Shown: positions 52,739 to 61,087 of the stretch, one piece after another
Layout of the letters: each line of letters begins with the position of its first letter
How positions within the stretch are numbered: position 1 is the first letter of the stretch
Assembly: GCF_947632095.1 (NCBI RefSeq)
Contig: NZ_CANROA010000004.1
Location: 1 to 64,000 of the forward strand
Source: an uncultured Microbacterium sp.
GTDB taxonomy: Bacteria; Actinomycetota; Actinomycetes; Actinomycetales; Microbacteriaceae
Direction of reading: 5' to 3'
DNA: 64,000 bases
Position numbers and translations under genes: made by a program
Notes under the pieces: model-generated
Seen by the model: only the letters and a program-made list of their open reading frames with translations
Database searches by the model: none
What the model was told of the DNA's origin: nothing

Positions 52739-53191
52739 ATGGCTGGTGATGACGAGGGGATGCTGCGCGCGCTCGCGCTCGCTCGGGAGGCGTCCGATGC
52801 CGGAGAAGTGCCCGTCGGAGCCGTCGTGCTCGACGGGGACGGCGTGATCATCGCCGAGGGCCGTAACACCCGCGAGGAGACGCACGACCCGACCGGTCAC
52901 GCGGAGATCGTGGCGCTTCGCGCCGCAGCCGCACGGATCGGTTCGTGGAACCTCGAGGGTCACACGCTCGTCGTCACGCTGGAGCCGTGCGTGATGTGCG
53001 CCGGTGCGATCCTGCAGTCCCGCATCGGTCGCGTCGTGTTCGGCGCCTGGGATGACAAGGCAGGTGCTGCCGGTTCCATGTACGACGTGCTGCGCGATCG
53101 GCGGCTGCCGTATCGGGCGGAGGTCGTCGGAGGAGTGGCTCCGGATGCCGCGATCGCCGTGCTGCGGGACTTCTTCGAGCAGCGGCGCTGA
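52739..53191 (+). CDS. tadA: tRNA-specific adenosine deaminase
   Basis: A 150-residue zinc deaminase that converts the wobble adenosine of tRNA-Arg(ACG) to inosine. The catalytic HAE is in [11 protein letters not shown] and the two zinc cysteines in [10 protein letters not shown]. Downstream [19 protein letters not shown] is typical. The ATG at 52739 gives the usual length. It is probably essential. Confidence 0.96.
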   Translation: MAGDDEGMLRALALAREASDAGEVPVGAVVLDGDGVIIAEGRNTREETHDPTGHAEIVALRAAAARIGSWNLEGHTLVVTLEPCVMCAGAILQSRIGRVVFGAWDDKAGAAGSMYDVLRDRRLPYRAEVVGGVAPDAAIAVLRDFFEQRR

Positions 53192-53209
53192 GCCGGCGCC
53201 GCCCGAGCG

Positions 53210-53518
53210 TCAGTCCTCGGACTTGAGGACGAAGACGTCGGTCGAGGGCTCGGGGTCGAGCGACGGCCGGTAGATGTCGGGCTGGATGTAGACCGAGCGC
53301 ACGCCCGGCACCGTGGCGCGGATCCCGGTCTCGATCTCATCGATCCGGTCGGCGACCTCGCGCACGGTGCGATCGCCCGGCAGGGCCACCTTCGCGGCGA
53401 CGACGAGACCGTCATCGGTGGGCAGGGTCTTCAGATTGATGAGCTTCTCGACGTCGGCGCACCCGATGATGGCATCCATGATGAGGTCGAGGGTCTTCTT
53501 ATCGGTCGGTGCGCTCAT
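53210..53518 (-). CDS. Small protein resembling the cation-efflux dimerisation domain
   Basis: A 102-residue soluble protein. The pattern IIGCADVEKLINLKTLPTDDGLVVAAKVAL followed by TVREVADRIDEIETGIRATVPGVRSVYIQPD (given here as VREVADRIDEIE and VRSVYIQPD) resembles the cytoplasmic ferredoxin-like domain of CDF zinc/iron transporters, without any membrane part. It may be a stand-alone metal-sensing or regulatory version. It converges on tadA with an 18-base gap. Confidence 0.65.
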   Translation of the reverse strand: MSAPTDKKTLDLIMDAIIGCADVEKLINLKTLPTDDGLVVAAKVALPGDRTVREVADRIDEIETGIRATVPGVRSVYIQPDIYRPSLDPEPSTDVFVLKSED

Positions 53519-53595
53519 GCCGCGAGTCTAGTTCGCAGGGTGCGCGAGTGCACGGAAGCCGGGGCGGATTCGGATGCCCCGCATAGGATGTCCGC

Positions 53596-54435
53596 ATGGC
53601 TGATTCGCTTCCCTCGCTCGCGTTCCTCGGTGCCGGTTCGATGGGGGGCGCGATCCTGCACGGCGTCGTCGCCTCGGGCCTGCCGACCGACGGCGGCATC
53701 ATCGCCACCAATCGGACTCCGGAGAAGGCTGCGGCACTCGCCGAGCTCGGCGGTGTGCGCGCCATCGCCCTCGAGCATGAGCCCGCGGGGAACACCGAGG
53801 CCGCGGCATCCGCACGGGTGGTCTTCGTGGGGGTCAAACCGGCCATGGTCCCCGATCTGCTGCGCGAGATCGCGCCCGTGCTGCGCGAGGACGCCATCGT
53901 CGTGAGCCTCGCCGCCGGCATCACCCTCGACACGTTCTCCACGATTCTCGGCGATCGCGTGAGCGTCATCCGGTCGATGCCGAACACTCCGTCGACCGTC
54001 GGCAAGGGCGTCACCGGCCTGGCGCGCGGTGCGGCTGCATCCGAGGATGATCTCGCAGTCGTGCGCCGCCTCTTCGAGCTCGTCGGCGCCGTGATCGAGG
54101 TTCCCGAGGGCCAGATCGATGCGCTGTCGACGATCTCCGGGTCCGGTCCCGCGTACGTGTTCCTGCTCATCGAGGAGCTCACCAAGGCCGCGATCGGCAA
54201 GGGCTTCAGCGAGGCGGATGCCCGGCTCATGGCCGAGCAGACCTTCATCGGGGCGACGGCGCTGCTGGCAGCATCCGATGACGAGCCGGCGGAGCTGCGC
54301 CGACGCGTGACGAGCCCGAAGGGCACGACCGAACGAGCGGTCGCCGTGCTCCAGGACGCGAAGCTCGATCAGGTGTTCGCCGAGGCGACGGATGCGGCTC
54401 TCGCACGGGCCAAGGAGATCGCCGTCGGGAAGTGA
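53596..54435 (+). CDS. proC: Pyrroline-5-carboxylate reductase
   Basis: A 279-residue NADPH-dependent enzyme for the last step of proline synthesis. The Rossmann start is LAFLGAGSMGGAIL, followed by FVGVKPAMV and RSMPNTPSTVGKGVTGL. The signature SGSGPAYVFLLIEEL is near residues 180-195, and the RRRVTSPKGTTE end of the helical domain is present. Length and motifs are complete. Confidence 0.97.
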   Translation: MADSLPSLAFLGAGSMGGAILHGVVASGLPTDGGIIATNRTPEKAAALAELGGVRAIALEHEPAGNTEAAASARVVFVGVKPAMVPDLLREIAPVLREDAIVVSLAAGITLDTFSTILGDRVSVIRSMPNTPSTVGKGVTGLARGAAASEDDLAVVRRLFELVGAVIEVPEGQIDALSTISGSGPAYVFLLIEELTKAAIGKGFSEADARLMAEQTFIGATALLAASDDEPAELRRRVTSPKGTTERAVAVLQDAKLDQVFAEATDAALARAKEIAVGK

Positions 54436-54450
54436 TCCGCGCGGCGACGC

Positions 54451-55122
54451 TCAGCGGGCCAGGCCCGCGAAGCGCTCGATATCGCCGTTGGTGCCCGAGA
54501 CGATGATGAGGTCGTGGTTGGTGACGACCGTGTCGGCCTCGGCATAGCGGAAGGGCTTGCCCGGGCTCTTCACGCCCACGACGGTCACCTTGTACTTCGA
54601 GCGCACGCCCGATTCGTTCAGACCGACTCCGCGGATGAACTTCGGCGGGTACATCTTCGCGAGCACGAAGTCGTCGTCGAAGCGGATGAAGTCCAGCATC
54701 CGGCCGCTGACGAGGTGCGCGACGCGCTCGCCGGCCTCGCGCTCGGGGTAGATGACGTGGTTCGCGCCGACGCGGGCGAGGATCTTGCCGTGCGACTGCG
54801 ACACGGCCTTGGCCCAGATCTGGGGGACCTTCAGGTCGACGAGGTTCGCCGTGATGAGCACGGATGCCTCGATGAGGGAGCCTACAGCGACGACGGCGAC
54901 CTGGAAGTCCTGGGCGCCGATCTGCTTGAGCGCATCGATGTTGCGGGCATCGCCTTGCACGGTGTGGGTGACGCGGTCTGACCATTTCTGCACGAGTTCG
55001 AGGTTCTCGTCCATCGCCAGGACCTCGCGGTCGAGACGGTCGAGCTCGCCCGCGCAGGCCGCGCCGAAGCGTCCGAGTCCGATGACGAGGACGGGGGCGT
55101 CGCCCCGGAGGACATCAACCAA
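54451..55122 (-). CDS. TrkA/KtrA-type potassium uptake regulatory subunit
   Basis: A 223-residue cytoplasmic RCK protein. The nucleotide-binding Rossmann motif is VIGLGRFGAA, with the acidic end of strand 2 in LAMDENLE, and GDARNIDALKQIGA follows. A TrkA_C domain occupies about 140-223. It gates the adjacent ion channel according to nucleotide or c-di-AMP. Its start overlaps the end of the TrkH-type gene by eight bases, and both are co-transcribed. Confidence 0.93.
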   Translation of the reverse strand: MVDVLRGDAPVLVIGLGRFGAACAGELDRLDREVLAMDENLELVQKWSDRVTHTVQGDARNIDALKQIGAQDFQVAVVAVGSLIEASVLITANLVDLKVPQIWAKAVSQSHGKILARVGANHVIYPEREAGERVAHLVSGRMLDFIRFDDDFVLAKMYPPKFIRGVGLNESGVRSKYKVTVVGVKSPGKPFRYAEADTVVTNHDLIIVSGTNGDIERFAGLAR

Positions 55123-56545
55123 CGATCGGCCTTTCGACGGGCAGCGAGTAGAGCTGCGTTCGCGTCGTCGCGGCGATCGCCGCGGCGAGTGTCACTGTAC
55201 CAACGCGCCCCATGAAGATCGTGACGGCCATGACGTACACGGCAGGATCCGGGAGCGACTCGGTGAGCCCGGTGGTGAGGCCGACGGTGCCGAACGCCGA
55301 GATCACGTCGAAGAGCACGTGCTCGACCTCCGCCTTCGTTATCTGCGTGATGATGATCGTCGACAGGGCGACGATCGTGGCGCCCCACGCGACGACGCTG
55401 AGGGCGACGCGCTGCACGTCGCTCGGGATGCGACGGCCGAAGGCCTGCACGGACTGGCGCCCGCGCGCCTCCGACCAGACCGCGATGGCGAGGACGGCGA
55501 GGGTCGTCACCTTGATTCCGCCGGCGGTGGAGGCGGACCCGCCGCCGACGAACATGAGCATGGATATCGCCAGGGTCGACGAGCCGTTGAGGTCATCGAT
55601 CTCGATGACGCTGAAGCCTCCGGAGCGGGTCATCGTGGACAGGAAGAACGACTGGAAGACGGTGTCGCCGGCGTCCATCGATCCGAAGGAGCGGGGGTTG
55701 TTGTACTCGAGGACGATCAGCACGGCGGCGCCGGCGACGAGCAGCAGCGACGTGGTGATGAGCGTGAGCTTCGAGTGCAACGACCAGCGCTTCACGTGCC
55801 AGTGGTGCTTGGCGAGCGTGTAGATGACGGGGAAGCCGATGCTGCCGAGGAACACCCCGATCATCAGGACGGCGAGCACGAAGTAGTCGTCGATGAATTC
55901 CACGACACCCGTCGCATTCGGGGCGAAACCGGTGTTCGTGAACGCCATCGCCGCGTAGTACGGAGCCTCCCAGAGGGCCGCCAACGGGGGGATGCCGGCC
56001 ATGACGAGCCCCGGGTAGAGCAAGCCGGCCACGACGAGCTCGATGACGATCAGCGACAGGGCGACCGTCTTCAGCAACTGTCCGACCTCGCCGAGGCGCA
56101 CCGTCTGGCCCTCGTTGACGACGCCGCCGTGCGCGCGAAGCGGGTTGCTGTCGCCGGCGGCGAGCAGCTTCGCTCGCAGACCCAGCTTCTTCGAGATCAC
56201 GAGTCCCAGGACGGACGCGAGTGTCAGCACGCCCATGCCGCCGATGTTCACCCCGAGGAAGATGAGCACATGTCCGAAGGGCGACCAGTGCGTCGCCATG
56301 TCGACGGTTGCGAGTCCGGTGACGCAGATCGTGGACACCGCGGTGAACAGTGCATCGCTGATGTGCGTCGCCTCTCCCGTGGCCGAGGCGATCGGCAGGG
56401 AGAACAGCGCCGTGAAGACGAGGATCAGCGCTGCGAAGATGAGGATCGCGAAGCGGGACGGCGATGATGTGACGATGCGTCGGATGCCGTGCCAGATCGC
56501 GCGCAGGCCGATCGCGGAGGACGAGGAGGATCCGATGATGGACAC
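55115..56545 (-). CDS. TrkH/KtrB-type potassium uptake permease
   Basis: A 476-residue membrane protein with four M1-P-M2 repeats; pore-like segments with conserved Gly are visible (STICVTGLATVD, MAFTNTGFAPN, STMTRSGGFSV and ISAFGTVGLTTGL). It moves potassium (with Na+ or H+) together with the RCK subunit that follows it. The ATG at 56545 fits the family. Confidence 0.94.
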   Translation of the reverse strand: MSIIGSSSSSAIGLRAIWHGIRRIVTSSPSRFAILIFAALILVFTALFSLPIASATGEATHISDALFTAVSTICVTGLATVDMATHWSPFGHVLIFLGVNIGGMGVLTLASVLGLVISKKLGLRAKLLAAGDSNPLRAHGGVVNEGQTVRLGEVGQLLKTVALSLIVIELVVAGLLYPGLVMAGIPPLAALWEAPYYAAMAFTNTGFAPNATGVVEFIDDYFVLAVLMIGVFLGSIGFPVIYTLAKHHWHVKRWSLHSKLTLITTSLLLVAGAAVLIVLEYNNPRSFGSMDAGDTVFQSFFLSTMTRSGGFSVIEIDDLNGSSTLAISMLMFVGGGSASTAGGIKVTTLAVLAIAVWSEARGRQSVQAFGRRIPSDVQRVALSVVAWGATIVALSTIIITQITKAEVEHVLFDVISAFGTVGLTTGLTESLPDPAVYVMAVTIFMGRVGTVTLAAAIAATTRTQLYSLPVERPIVG

Positions 56546-56640
56546 GTCGCCCCTCTCCCGACTCGCTGACGCCGTCCGCCGGGAACGCCCGGCGGGCCTC
56601 CGTCATGGTACTCCGGCCCGCGGGCGACTAGCCTGAAGCC

Positions 56641-57057
56641 ATGACCGACATTTTCGACGTGATCGCAGACGGCACGAGGCGCGACATCCTCCAGCTCCTC
56701 CTGCGGCGGTCGAGTGACGGTGAGAACGGCACGAGCGTCTCGCAGATCGTCAGCGAGCTGGGCGCGAGCCAGCCCACCGTCTCCAAGCATCTCAAGGTGC
56801 TCCGCGAAGCCGAGCTGGTCAGTGTGCGCGAAGACGGACAGCGTCGTTTCTACAGCATCGAGGTCGGTCCTCTCGAGGCCGTCGACGACTGGCTCGTGCC
56901 CTTCCTCGTCGATGCGTTCGGCGACGCCGCCCCTGAGATCGACTTCTCCTTCCCCCCGCTGCCGGAGAGCGCGACGCATGCCGCCGAGGTCGTGGGCCGC
57001 GCCGCAGCATCCGCGAAGCACGTCGTCACCACGGCGCTCAAGCGCCTCGGAGCCTGA
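56641..57057 (+). CDS. ArsR-family transcriptional regulator
   Basis: A 138-residue protein with a winged HTH (about 1-90): DVIADGTRRDILQLLL, GASQPTVSKHLKVLREAELV and the wing VREDGQRRFYSIE. No cysteine metal site is present, so it is not a classical metal sensor. The C-terminal 45 residues are unlike known sensors. It is divergent from the potassium transport genes. The target is unknown. Confidence 0.9.
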   Translation: MTDIFDVIADGTRRDILQLLLRRSSDGENGTSVSQIVSELGASQPTVSKHLKVLREAELVSVREDGQRRFYSIEVGPLEAVDDWLVPFLVDAFGDAAPEIDFSFPPLPESATHAAEVVGRAAASAKHVVTTALKRLGA

Positions 57058-57077
57058 TCGGCCGACTTCTCCAGTGG

Positions 57078-57113
57078 CCCATGAGTTCACATGGGTCACA
57101 TTCGTCCCATGGG
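57078..57113. promoter_or_regulatory. CCCATG/CATGGG repeats upstream of the BldC-like gene
   Basis: CCCATG at 57078-57083 is inverted as CATGGG at 57090-57095, and a full CCCATGGG palindrome follows at 57106-57113. They lie 60-95 bp before the small HTH gene. BldC/MerR-type proteins bind arrays of short repeats, so autoregulation is possible. Confidence 0.4.
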
Positions 57114-57170
57114 TTTACAGCTGTCCCACCCACCCCATAGAGTGTGCTTCAGCAGAGAAGAGGTATGGGG

Positions 57171-57362
57171 ATGCCTGAAGTGCCTGATGTGCGGTTCCTG
57201 ACGGTTGCCGAGGTCGCGGAGATCATGCGTGTATCGAAGATGACCGTCTACCGGTTGGTGCACTCCGGCGAGCTGCCCGCGATCCGTTTCGGGCGCAGCT
57301 ACCGGGTTCCGGAATCCGCTGTCACCGACGCTCTGCACAAGCCGATCTCCGACGTCGGCTGA
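57171..57362 (+). CDS. Excisionase-family (BldC-like) DNA-binding protein
   Basis: A 63-residue MerR-like winged-helix protein: RFLTVAEVAEIMRVSKMTVYRLVHSGELPAIRFGRSYRVPE (key parts TVAEVAEIM, TVYRLVHSGELPA and GRSYRVP). This is the HTH_17 layout shared by BldC, a developmental regulator in Streptomyces, and by phage excisionases. Starting at the ATG at 57171 puts GAAGAGG seven bases upstream; the ATG at 57165 and GTG at 57144 are alternatives. The absence of an integrase nearby favours a BldC-like regulator. Confidence 0.85.
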   Translation: MPEVPDVRFLTVAEVAEIMRVSKMTVYRLVHSGELPAIRFGRSYRVPESAVTDALHKPISDVG

Positions 57363-57497
57363 TTCGTCTCGGCCGAGATCGCGAACGTGCACTTTGCACC
57401 GTTCGGGGTTTGCTAAACTAATCCGAGGCATTTTCCATGCCCGATCCCGGGTGTCCGACTTCCTGCGACGCCCTGCCACTGACTTAGTGAGGTTTCC

Positions 57498-57596
57498 GTG
57501 GGTTCTGTCATCAAGAAGCGCCGCAAGCGCATGGCGAAGAAGAAGCACCGCAAGCTGCTTCGTAAGACTCGCCACCAGCGCCGCAACAAGAAGTAA
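57498..57596 (+). CDS. Small Arg/Lys-rich ribosomal protein (bS22/AURKAIP1 family)
   Basis: A 32-residue protein starting with GTG: GSVIKKRRKRMAKKKH followed by a basic tail ending RRNKK. This is the tiny actinobacterial ribosomal protein bS22-like (AURKAIP1/COX24) family, which sits near the decoding centre of the small subunit. GAGG lies seven bases upstream of the GTG. In many Actinobacteria it sits next to the BldC-like gene, as here. Confidence 0.93.
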   Translation: MGSVIKKRRKRMAKKKHRKLLRKTRHQRRNKK

Positions 57597-57606
57597 AGCG
57601 GCAAAA

Positions 57607-57646
57607 AGACACCAAGCGCCTGTCCCCGGACGGGCGCTTCGTGTCT
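57607..57646 (+). terminator. Stem-loop after the bS22-like gene
   Basis: AGACAC..AAGCGCC..GTCC pairs with GGAC..GGCGCTT..GTGTCT across 57607-57646, a long imperfect hairpin starting 11 bases after the stop. No T-run follows, so read-through to the rhodanese gene is possible. Confidence 0.6.
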
Positions 57647-57675
57647 GTGCCGACCTCCGAGCAGAGAAGGAAGCC

Positions 57676-57978
57676 ATGAAGTCGATCACCATCAGTGAAC
57701 TCGCCCAGCGCGAGAGCACGCCGCTCATCGATGTGCGCGAGAAGGACGAGTTCGCCGCCGGCCACGTCCCCGGCGCCGTGAACATCCCGATGTCCGAGAT
57801 CGGCAACCGTCTCGACGAGCTGCCGTCCGAGCCGTTCGACGTCATCTGCCAGGCAGGCGGGCGCTCGGCGCGCGTCGTGCAGGCGCTCGAGGCTCAGGGG
57901 CACGACGCCACCAACGTCGATGGCGGTACGGGCGAGTGGATCGCCCTGGGCAACCCGGTCGAGGTGCCGTCGGCGTGA
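57676..57978 (+). CDS. Rhodanese-like sulfurtransferase
   Basis: A 100-residue single-domain rhodanese. LIDVREKDEFAAGHVPGAVNIPMSEI is the family start, and the active loop VICQAGGRSARV carries the catalytic Cys. It carries sulfur as a persulfide. The ATG at 57676 has AAGGAAG before it. The stop overlaps the glutaredoxin-like start (GTGA), and the next gene overlaps again, so the three form one operon. Confidence 0.94.
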   Translation: MKSITISELAQRESTPLIDVREKDEFAAGHVPGAVNIPMSEIGNRLDELPSEPFDVICQAGGRSARVVQALEAQGHDATNVDGGTGEWIALGNPVEVPSA

Positions 57979-58232
57979 CGTCCATCACGGTCATCGGCAA
58001 GCCCGGCTGTCACCTGTGCCCGACTGCGCTCGGCATCGTCGAGCAGGTCGTCGCCGAGCTGCCCGACGAGATCGGCGACGGTATCGACATCGTCGAACGC
58101 TCGATCGATGACGATGCGGCGCTTCACGAACTGTGGTGGGAGAAGATCCCGGTCGTCCTGATCGACGACGAATTCCATGCGCAATGGCGGGTCTCGCCGG
58201 AGCGCCTGCGCGAAAGGCTGGAGAAGGCATGA
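57975..58232 (+). CDS. Glutaredoxin-family protein
   Basis: An 85-residue protein with a thioredoxin-like fold. GKPGCHLCPTA holds a CxxC pair, and WEKIPVVLIDDE holds the cis-Pro. Such small glutaredoxin-like proteins are common in Actinobacteria, and their partners are unclear. Coupled to a rhodanese, it may move or reduce protein-bound sulfur; this is inferred from the operon. Confidence 0.9.
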   Translation: MTSITVIGKPGCHLCPTALGIVEQVVAELPDEIGDGIDIVERSIDDDAALHELWWEKIPVVLIDDEFHAQWRVSPERLRERLEKA

Positions 58233-58531
58233 CGATCCGACACGTGGTCACCTGGAAACTCGCGAGCGAGGATGCTGCCGAGCGCGGCGCCCAGGCTGCG
58301 GAGATCGCGCGGCGGCTGAACGCCCTCGACGGCGTCGTGCCGCAGATCGCATCGATCTCTGCGGGTGCGAACATGCTCTACGCCGATTCGAACTGGGATG
58401 TCACGCTCGTCGCCGATTTCGACTCGGTCGAGGCGCTCGAGCAGTACCAGGTGCACCCCGCGCACGTCGAGGCGGGCACCTACATCAAGAGCGTTGTCGC
58501 CTCGCGCGTGGCCGTCGACTTCGAGGTCTGA
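58229..58531 (+). CDS. Dabb (stress-responsive alpha/beta-barrel) family protein
   Basis: A 100-residue dimeric alpha+beta barrel protein: MTIRHVVTWKLA at the start, DVTLVADFDSVEALEQYQVHPAHVE in the middle (key part ALEQYQVHP). The family includes stress-responsive proteins and cyclases without shared chemistry. It overlaps the glutaredoxin-like gene by four bases and is the last gene of the mini-operon. Confidence 0.9.
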   Translation: MTIRHVVTWKLASEDAAERGAQAAEIARRLNALDGVVPQIASISAGANMLYADSNWDVTLVADFDSVEALEQYQVHPAHVEAGTYIKSVVASRVAVDFEV

Positions 58532-58559
58532 CCGCCGGTCGCATTTCAGTGAATGCGGT

Positions 58560-58576
58560 GTAACCGGACTGTAACA
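58560..58576 (+). promoter_or_regulatory. GTAACC-N5-GTAACA regulator box before the amino-acid ABC operon
   Basis: Direct repeats GTAACC (58560-58565) and GTAACA (58571-58576), i.e. GTAAC-N6-GTAAC, lie about 95 bp upstream of the binding-protein start. The spacing equals that of GlnR boxes (GTnAC-n6-GaAAC) and of MtrA direct repeats in Actinobacteria. GlnR fits nitrogen-dependent amino-acid import best. The overlapping CGGACTGTAACAGTCCG can also fold as a hairpin. Confidence 0.5.
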
Positions 58577-58668
58577 GTCCGACCCGAGACATCCAGTCGA
58601 TTCCGTGCCAGGATGGGCGAAACATTCGCCAGCGGGGCATCGTCGCCCCGCTCGTTCCTGGAGCGATA

Positions 58669-59478
58669 ATGTCCCGTCGTCGTGACACCCTGTTCGGTCT
58701 CGCCCTCGTCTCCGCCGCTGCCCTGGCCCTCGCCGGTTGCGCATCCGGTGCGGATGACGCGCCTGCGGACGGAGGGGGCGAATACGGCCTCGTCGATGCC
58801 GGCGTGCTCACCGTCTGCTCCGATATCCCGTTCCCGCCCTTCGAGTTCGAGGGCGGAGACAACGGCACCGGCTACACCGGCTTCGACATCGACCTGCTCG
58901 ACGCGATCGCCCAGAGCCTCGATCTCGAGCTTGCGATCGTCGTCACGAACTTCGACGCCCTGCAATCCGGAACGGCACTGCTGGCCGGAAACTGCGACCT
59001 CGGCGGCTCGGCGATGACGATCACCGAGGAGCGCAAGGCGAACATCGACTTCTCCGACCCGTACTACGACTCGCTGCAGTCGCTGCTCGTGCCCGAGGGC
59101 AGCGACATCACGGGCATCGATGATCTCGACGGCAAGCGGGTCGGCGTTCAGCAGGGCACGACGGGCGAGATCTACGCGACCGAGAACGCCGCCGGTGCGA
59201 CGCTGGTGCAGTTCCCCTCCGACGGTGAGCTGTGGCCGGCGATCCAGGCGAAGCAGATCGACGCGATTCTGCAGGACCAGCCCGTCAACCTCGAACACGA
59301 GAATGCCGACAGCGGCTACGTGATCGTCGAGGAGTACGACACCGATGAGCAGTACGGCTTCGCCTTCGCGAAGGGGGAGAAGGTCGAACTGCGCGAGGCG
59401 GTGAACGCGGCGCTGCAGGATCTGCGCGACTCGGGCGAGTACGACACGATCTACGACGCCTACTTCACCGCGAACTGA
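58669..59478 (+). CDS. Polar amino-acid ABC transporter substrate-binding lipoprotein
   Basis: A 269-residue lipoprotein (lipobox LAGC, Cys24) of the SBP_bac_3 family: VCSDIPFPPFEFEGG, GFDIDLLDAIAQ, then MTITEERKANIDFSDPYYDS and GVQQGTTGEIYA. These residues line the amino-acid pocket in glutamine/glutamate/polar residue receptors; the exact ligand is not clear. It is the first gene of a three-gene operon with permease and ATPase. Confidence 0.94.
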   Translation: MSRRRDTLFGLALVSAAALALAGCASGADDAPADGGGEYGLVDAGVLTVCSDIPFPPFEFEGGDNGTGYTGFDIDLLDAIAQSLDLELAIVVTNFDALQSGTALLAGNCDLGGSAMTITEERKANIDFSDPYYDSLQSLLVPEGSDITGIDDLDGKRVGVQQGTTGEIYATENAAGATLVQFPSDGELWPAIQAKQIDAILQDQPVNLEHENADSGYVIVEEYDTDEQYGFAFAKGEKVELREAVNAALQDLRDSGEYDTIYDAYFTAN

Positions 59479-59500
59479 GGCTGCGGGCGGAGAGCGCGAG

Positions 59501-60292
59501 ATGGCGCTTCGAAAGAGGACCAAGAACCGGATCTACCACCTCGGCACCTATGCGGTTCTGGCTGCGATCCTCATCTGGGCGGTGCTCAGCACCGACTGGC
59601 CGAAGGTGGCGCACCAGTTCGCGAACCCCGAGGTCGCGGCGAAGATGTTCCCGGGCATCATCACGATCGCCCTCAAGAACACCATCCTGTTCACCCTCGT
59701 CGCATTCTTCGGCGGACTGGTGCTCGGCATCGTCCTGGCGCTGATGAAGCTGTCCGAGGTGGGGCCGTTCCGGTGGGTGTCGACCGCATGGATCGAGCTG
59801 TTCCGGGGCCTGCCGGCGTTGATGACGATCTTCGCCTTCGCATACATGCTGCCGATCGCGCTCGATGTGCGCATCCCCGGCGGGTCGGTCGGCGCCGGAC
59901 TCCTCGGACTCGTGTGCGTGGCATCGGCCTACATGGCCGAAACGATCCGTGCCGGCATCCAGGCGGTTCCGAAGGGGCAGACCGAGGCCTCCAGATCTCT
60001 GGGGATGTCGCCGATGAAGACGATGTTCTGGGTCGTGCTTCCGCAGGGCTTCCGCATCATCATCCCGCCGATGACGAACGAGTTCGTGCTGCTACTCAAG
60101 GACACCTCGCTCATGTTCATGGCGGGCACGACGCTGCTGACGAAGGAGCTGACGACCTTCGCCCGCGATGGGCTCACCCAGAATGCCAGCGCGACGCCGT
60201 TCGTGATGGCCGCGCTGCTGTATCTGGTCGTGACGATCCCGCTCACGCGCTTCGTGGCGTGGCTCGAACGACGCATGGCGAAGGAGAGATGA
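59501..60292 (+). CDS. Polar amino-acid ABC transporter permease
   Basis: A 263-residue HisM/GlnP-type permease with about five or six membrane segments. The family motif [20 protein letters not shown] is near residue 105, and the EAA-like loop [21 protein letters not shown] near 160. It starts 22 bases after the binding-protein stop. Its stop overlaps the ATPase start. Confidence 0.94.
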   Translation: MALRKRTKNRIYHLGTYAVLAAILIWAVLSTDWPKVAHQFANPEVAAKMFPGIITIALKNTILFTLVAFFGGLVLGIVLALMKLSEVGPFRWVSTAWIELFRGLPALMTIFAFAYMLPIALDVRIPGGSVGAGLLGLVCVASAYMAETIRAGIQAVPKGQTEASRSLGMSPMKTMFWVVLPQGFRIIIPPMTNEFVLLLKDTSLMFMAGTTLLTKELTTFARDGLTQNASATPFVMAALLYLVVTIPLTRFVAWLERRMAKER

Positions 60293-61047
60293 TGACGACC
60301 GCTCAGATCGACCTCAGCGCCCCCGCGATCGAGGTGCGTGCGCTGGTGAAGACTTTCGGCGATAACGAGGTGCTCAGGGGCATCGATCTGACGGTCGCGG
60401 CCGGCGAGGTCGTGTGCGTGATCGGGTCGTCAGGCTCCGGCAAATCGACGCTGCTGCGCTCGGTGAACCTGCTCGAGCAGCCCACGAGCGGCCGGGTGCT
60501 CATCGAGGGCGTCGACATCACCGACGAGGACACCGACATCGATCGGGTGCGACAGCGCATCGGCATGGTCTTCCAACAGTTCAACCTCTTCCCGCACATG
60601 ACGGTCCTCGGCAACCTCACGATGGCGCAACGGCGGGTGAAGAGACGCGGCAAGCCCGAGGCCGAGAGGATCGCGCACGAGATGCTGGCGCGCGTGGGGC
60701 TCGCGGAGAAGGCGGATGCTTTTCCCGGACACCTGTCCGGAGGCCAGCAGCAGCGCGTCGCGATCGCGAGAGCCCTGTGCATGAACCCCGACATGATGCT
60801 CTTCGACGAGCCGACCTCGGCGTTGGACCCGGAACTCGTCGGCGAGGTGCTGCAGGTGATGCGTGCACTCGCGGAAGAGGGGATGACGATGCTCGTCGTC
60901 ACGCACGAGATGGGCTTCGCCCGTGAGGTCGGCAGTCGCCTGATCTTCATGGATGGCGGTGTCATCGTCGAAGAAGGGGCGCCCCACGATGTGCTGTCCG
61001 ACCCGCAGCATCCGCGCACCCAGGATTTCCTGGCGCGCGTGCTCTGA
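60289..61047 (+). CDS. Polar amino-acid ABC transporter ATP-binding protein
   Basis: A 252-residue GlnQ-type ATPase. Walker [10 protein letters not shown], the Q-loop [17 protein letters not shown], signature [15 protein letters not shown] and Walker [13 protein letters not shown] are all intact, with the switch His in [13 protein letters not shown]. The start ATGATGA overlaps the permease stop. The three genes make one complete importer. Confidence 0.96.
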   Translation: MMTTAQIDLSAPAIEVRALVKTFGDNEVLRGIDLTVAAGEVVCVIGSSGSGKSTLLRSVNLLEQPTSGRVLIEGVDITDEDTDIDRVRQRIGMVFQQFNLFPHMTVLGNLTMAQRRVKRRGKPEAERIAHEMLARVGLAEKADAFPGHLSGGQQQRVAIARALCMNPDMMLFDEPTSALDPELVGEVLQVMRALAEEGMTMLVVTHEMGFAREVGSRLIFMDGGVIVEEGAPHDVLSDPQHPRTQDFLARVL

Positions 61048-61087
61048 GGGGCCGGGCCAGCGCGTCTGATCTGGCATCCTGTACCTG

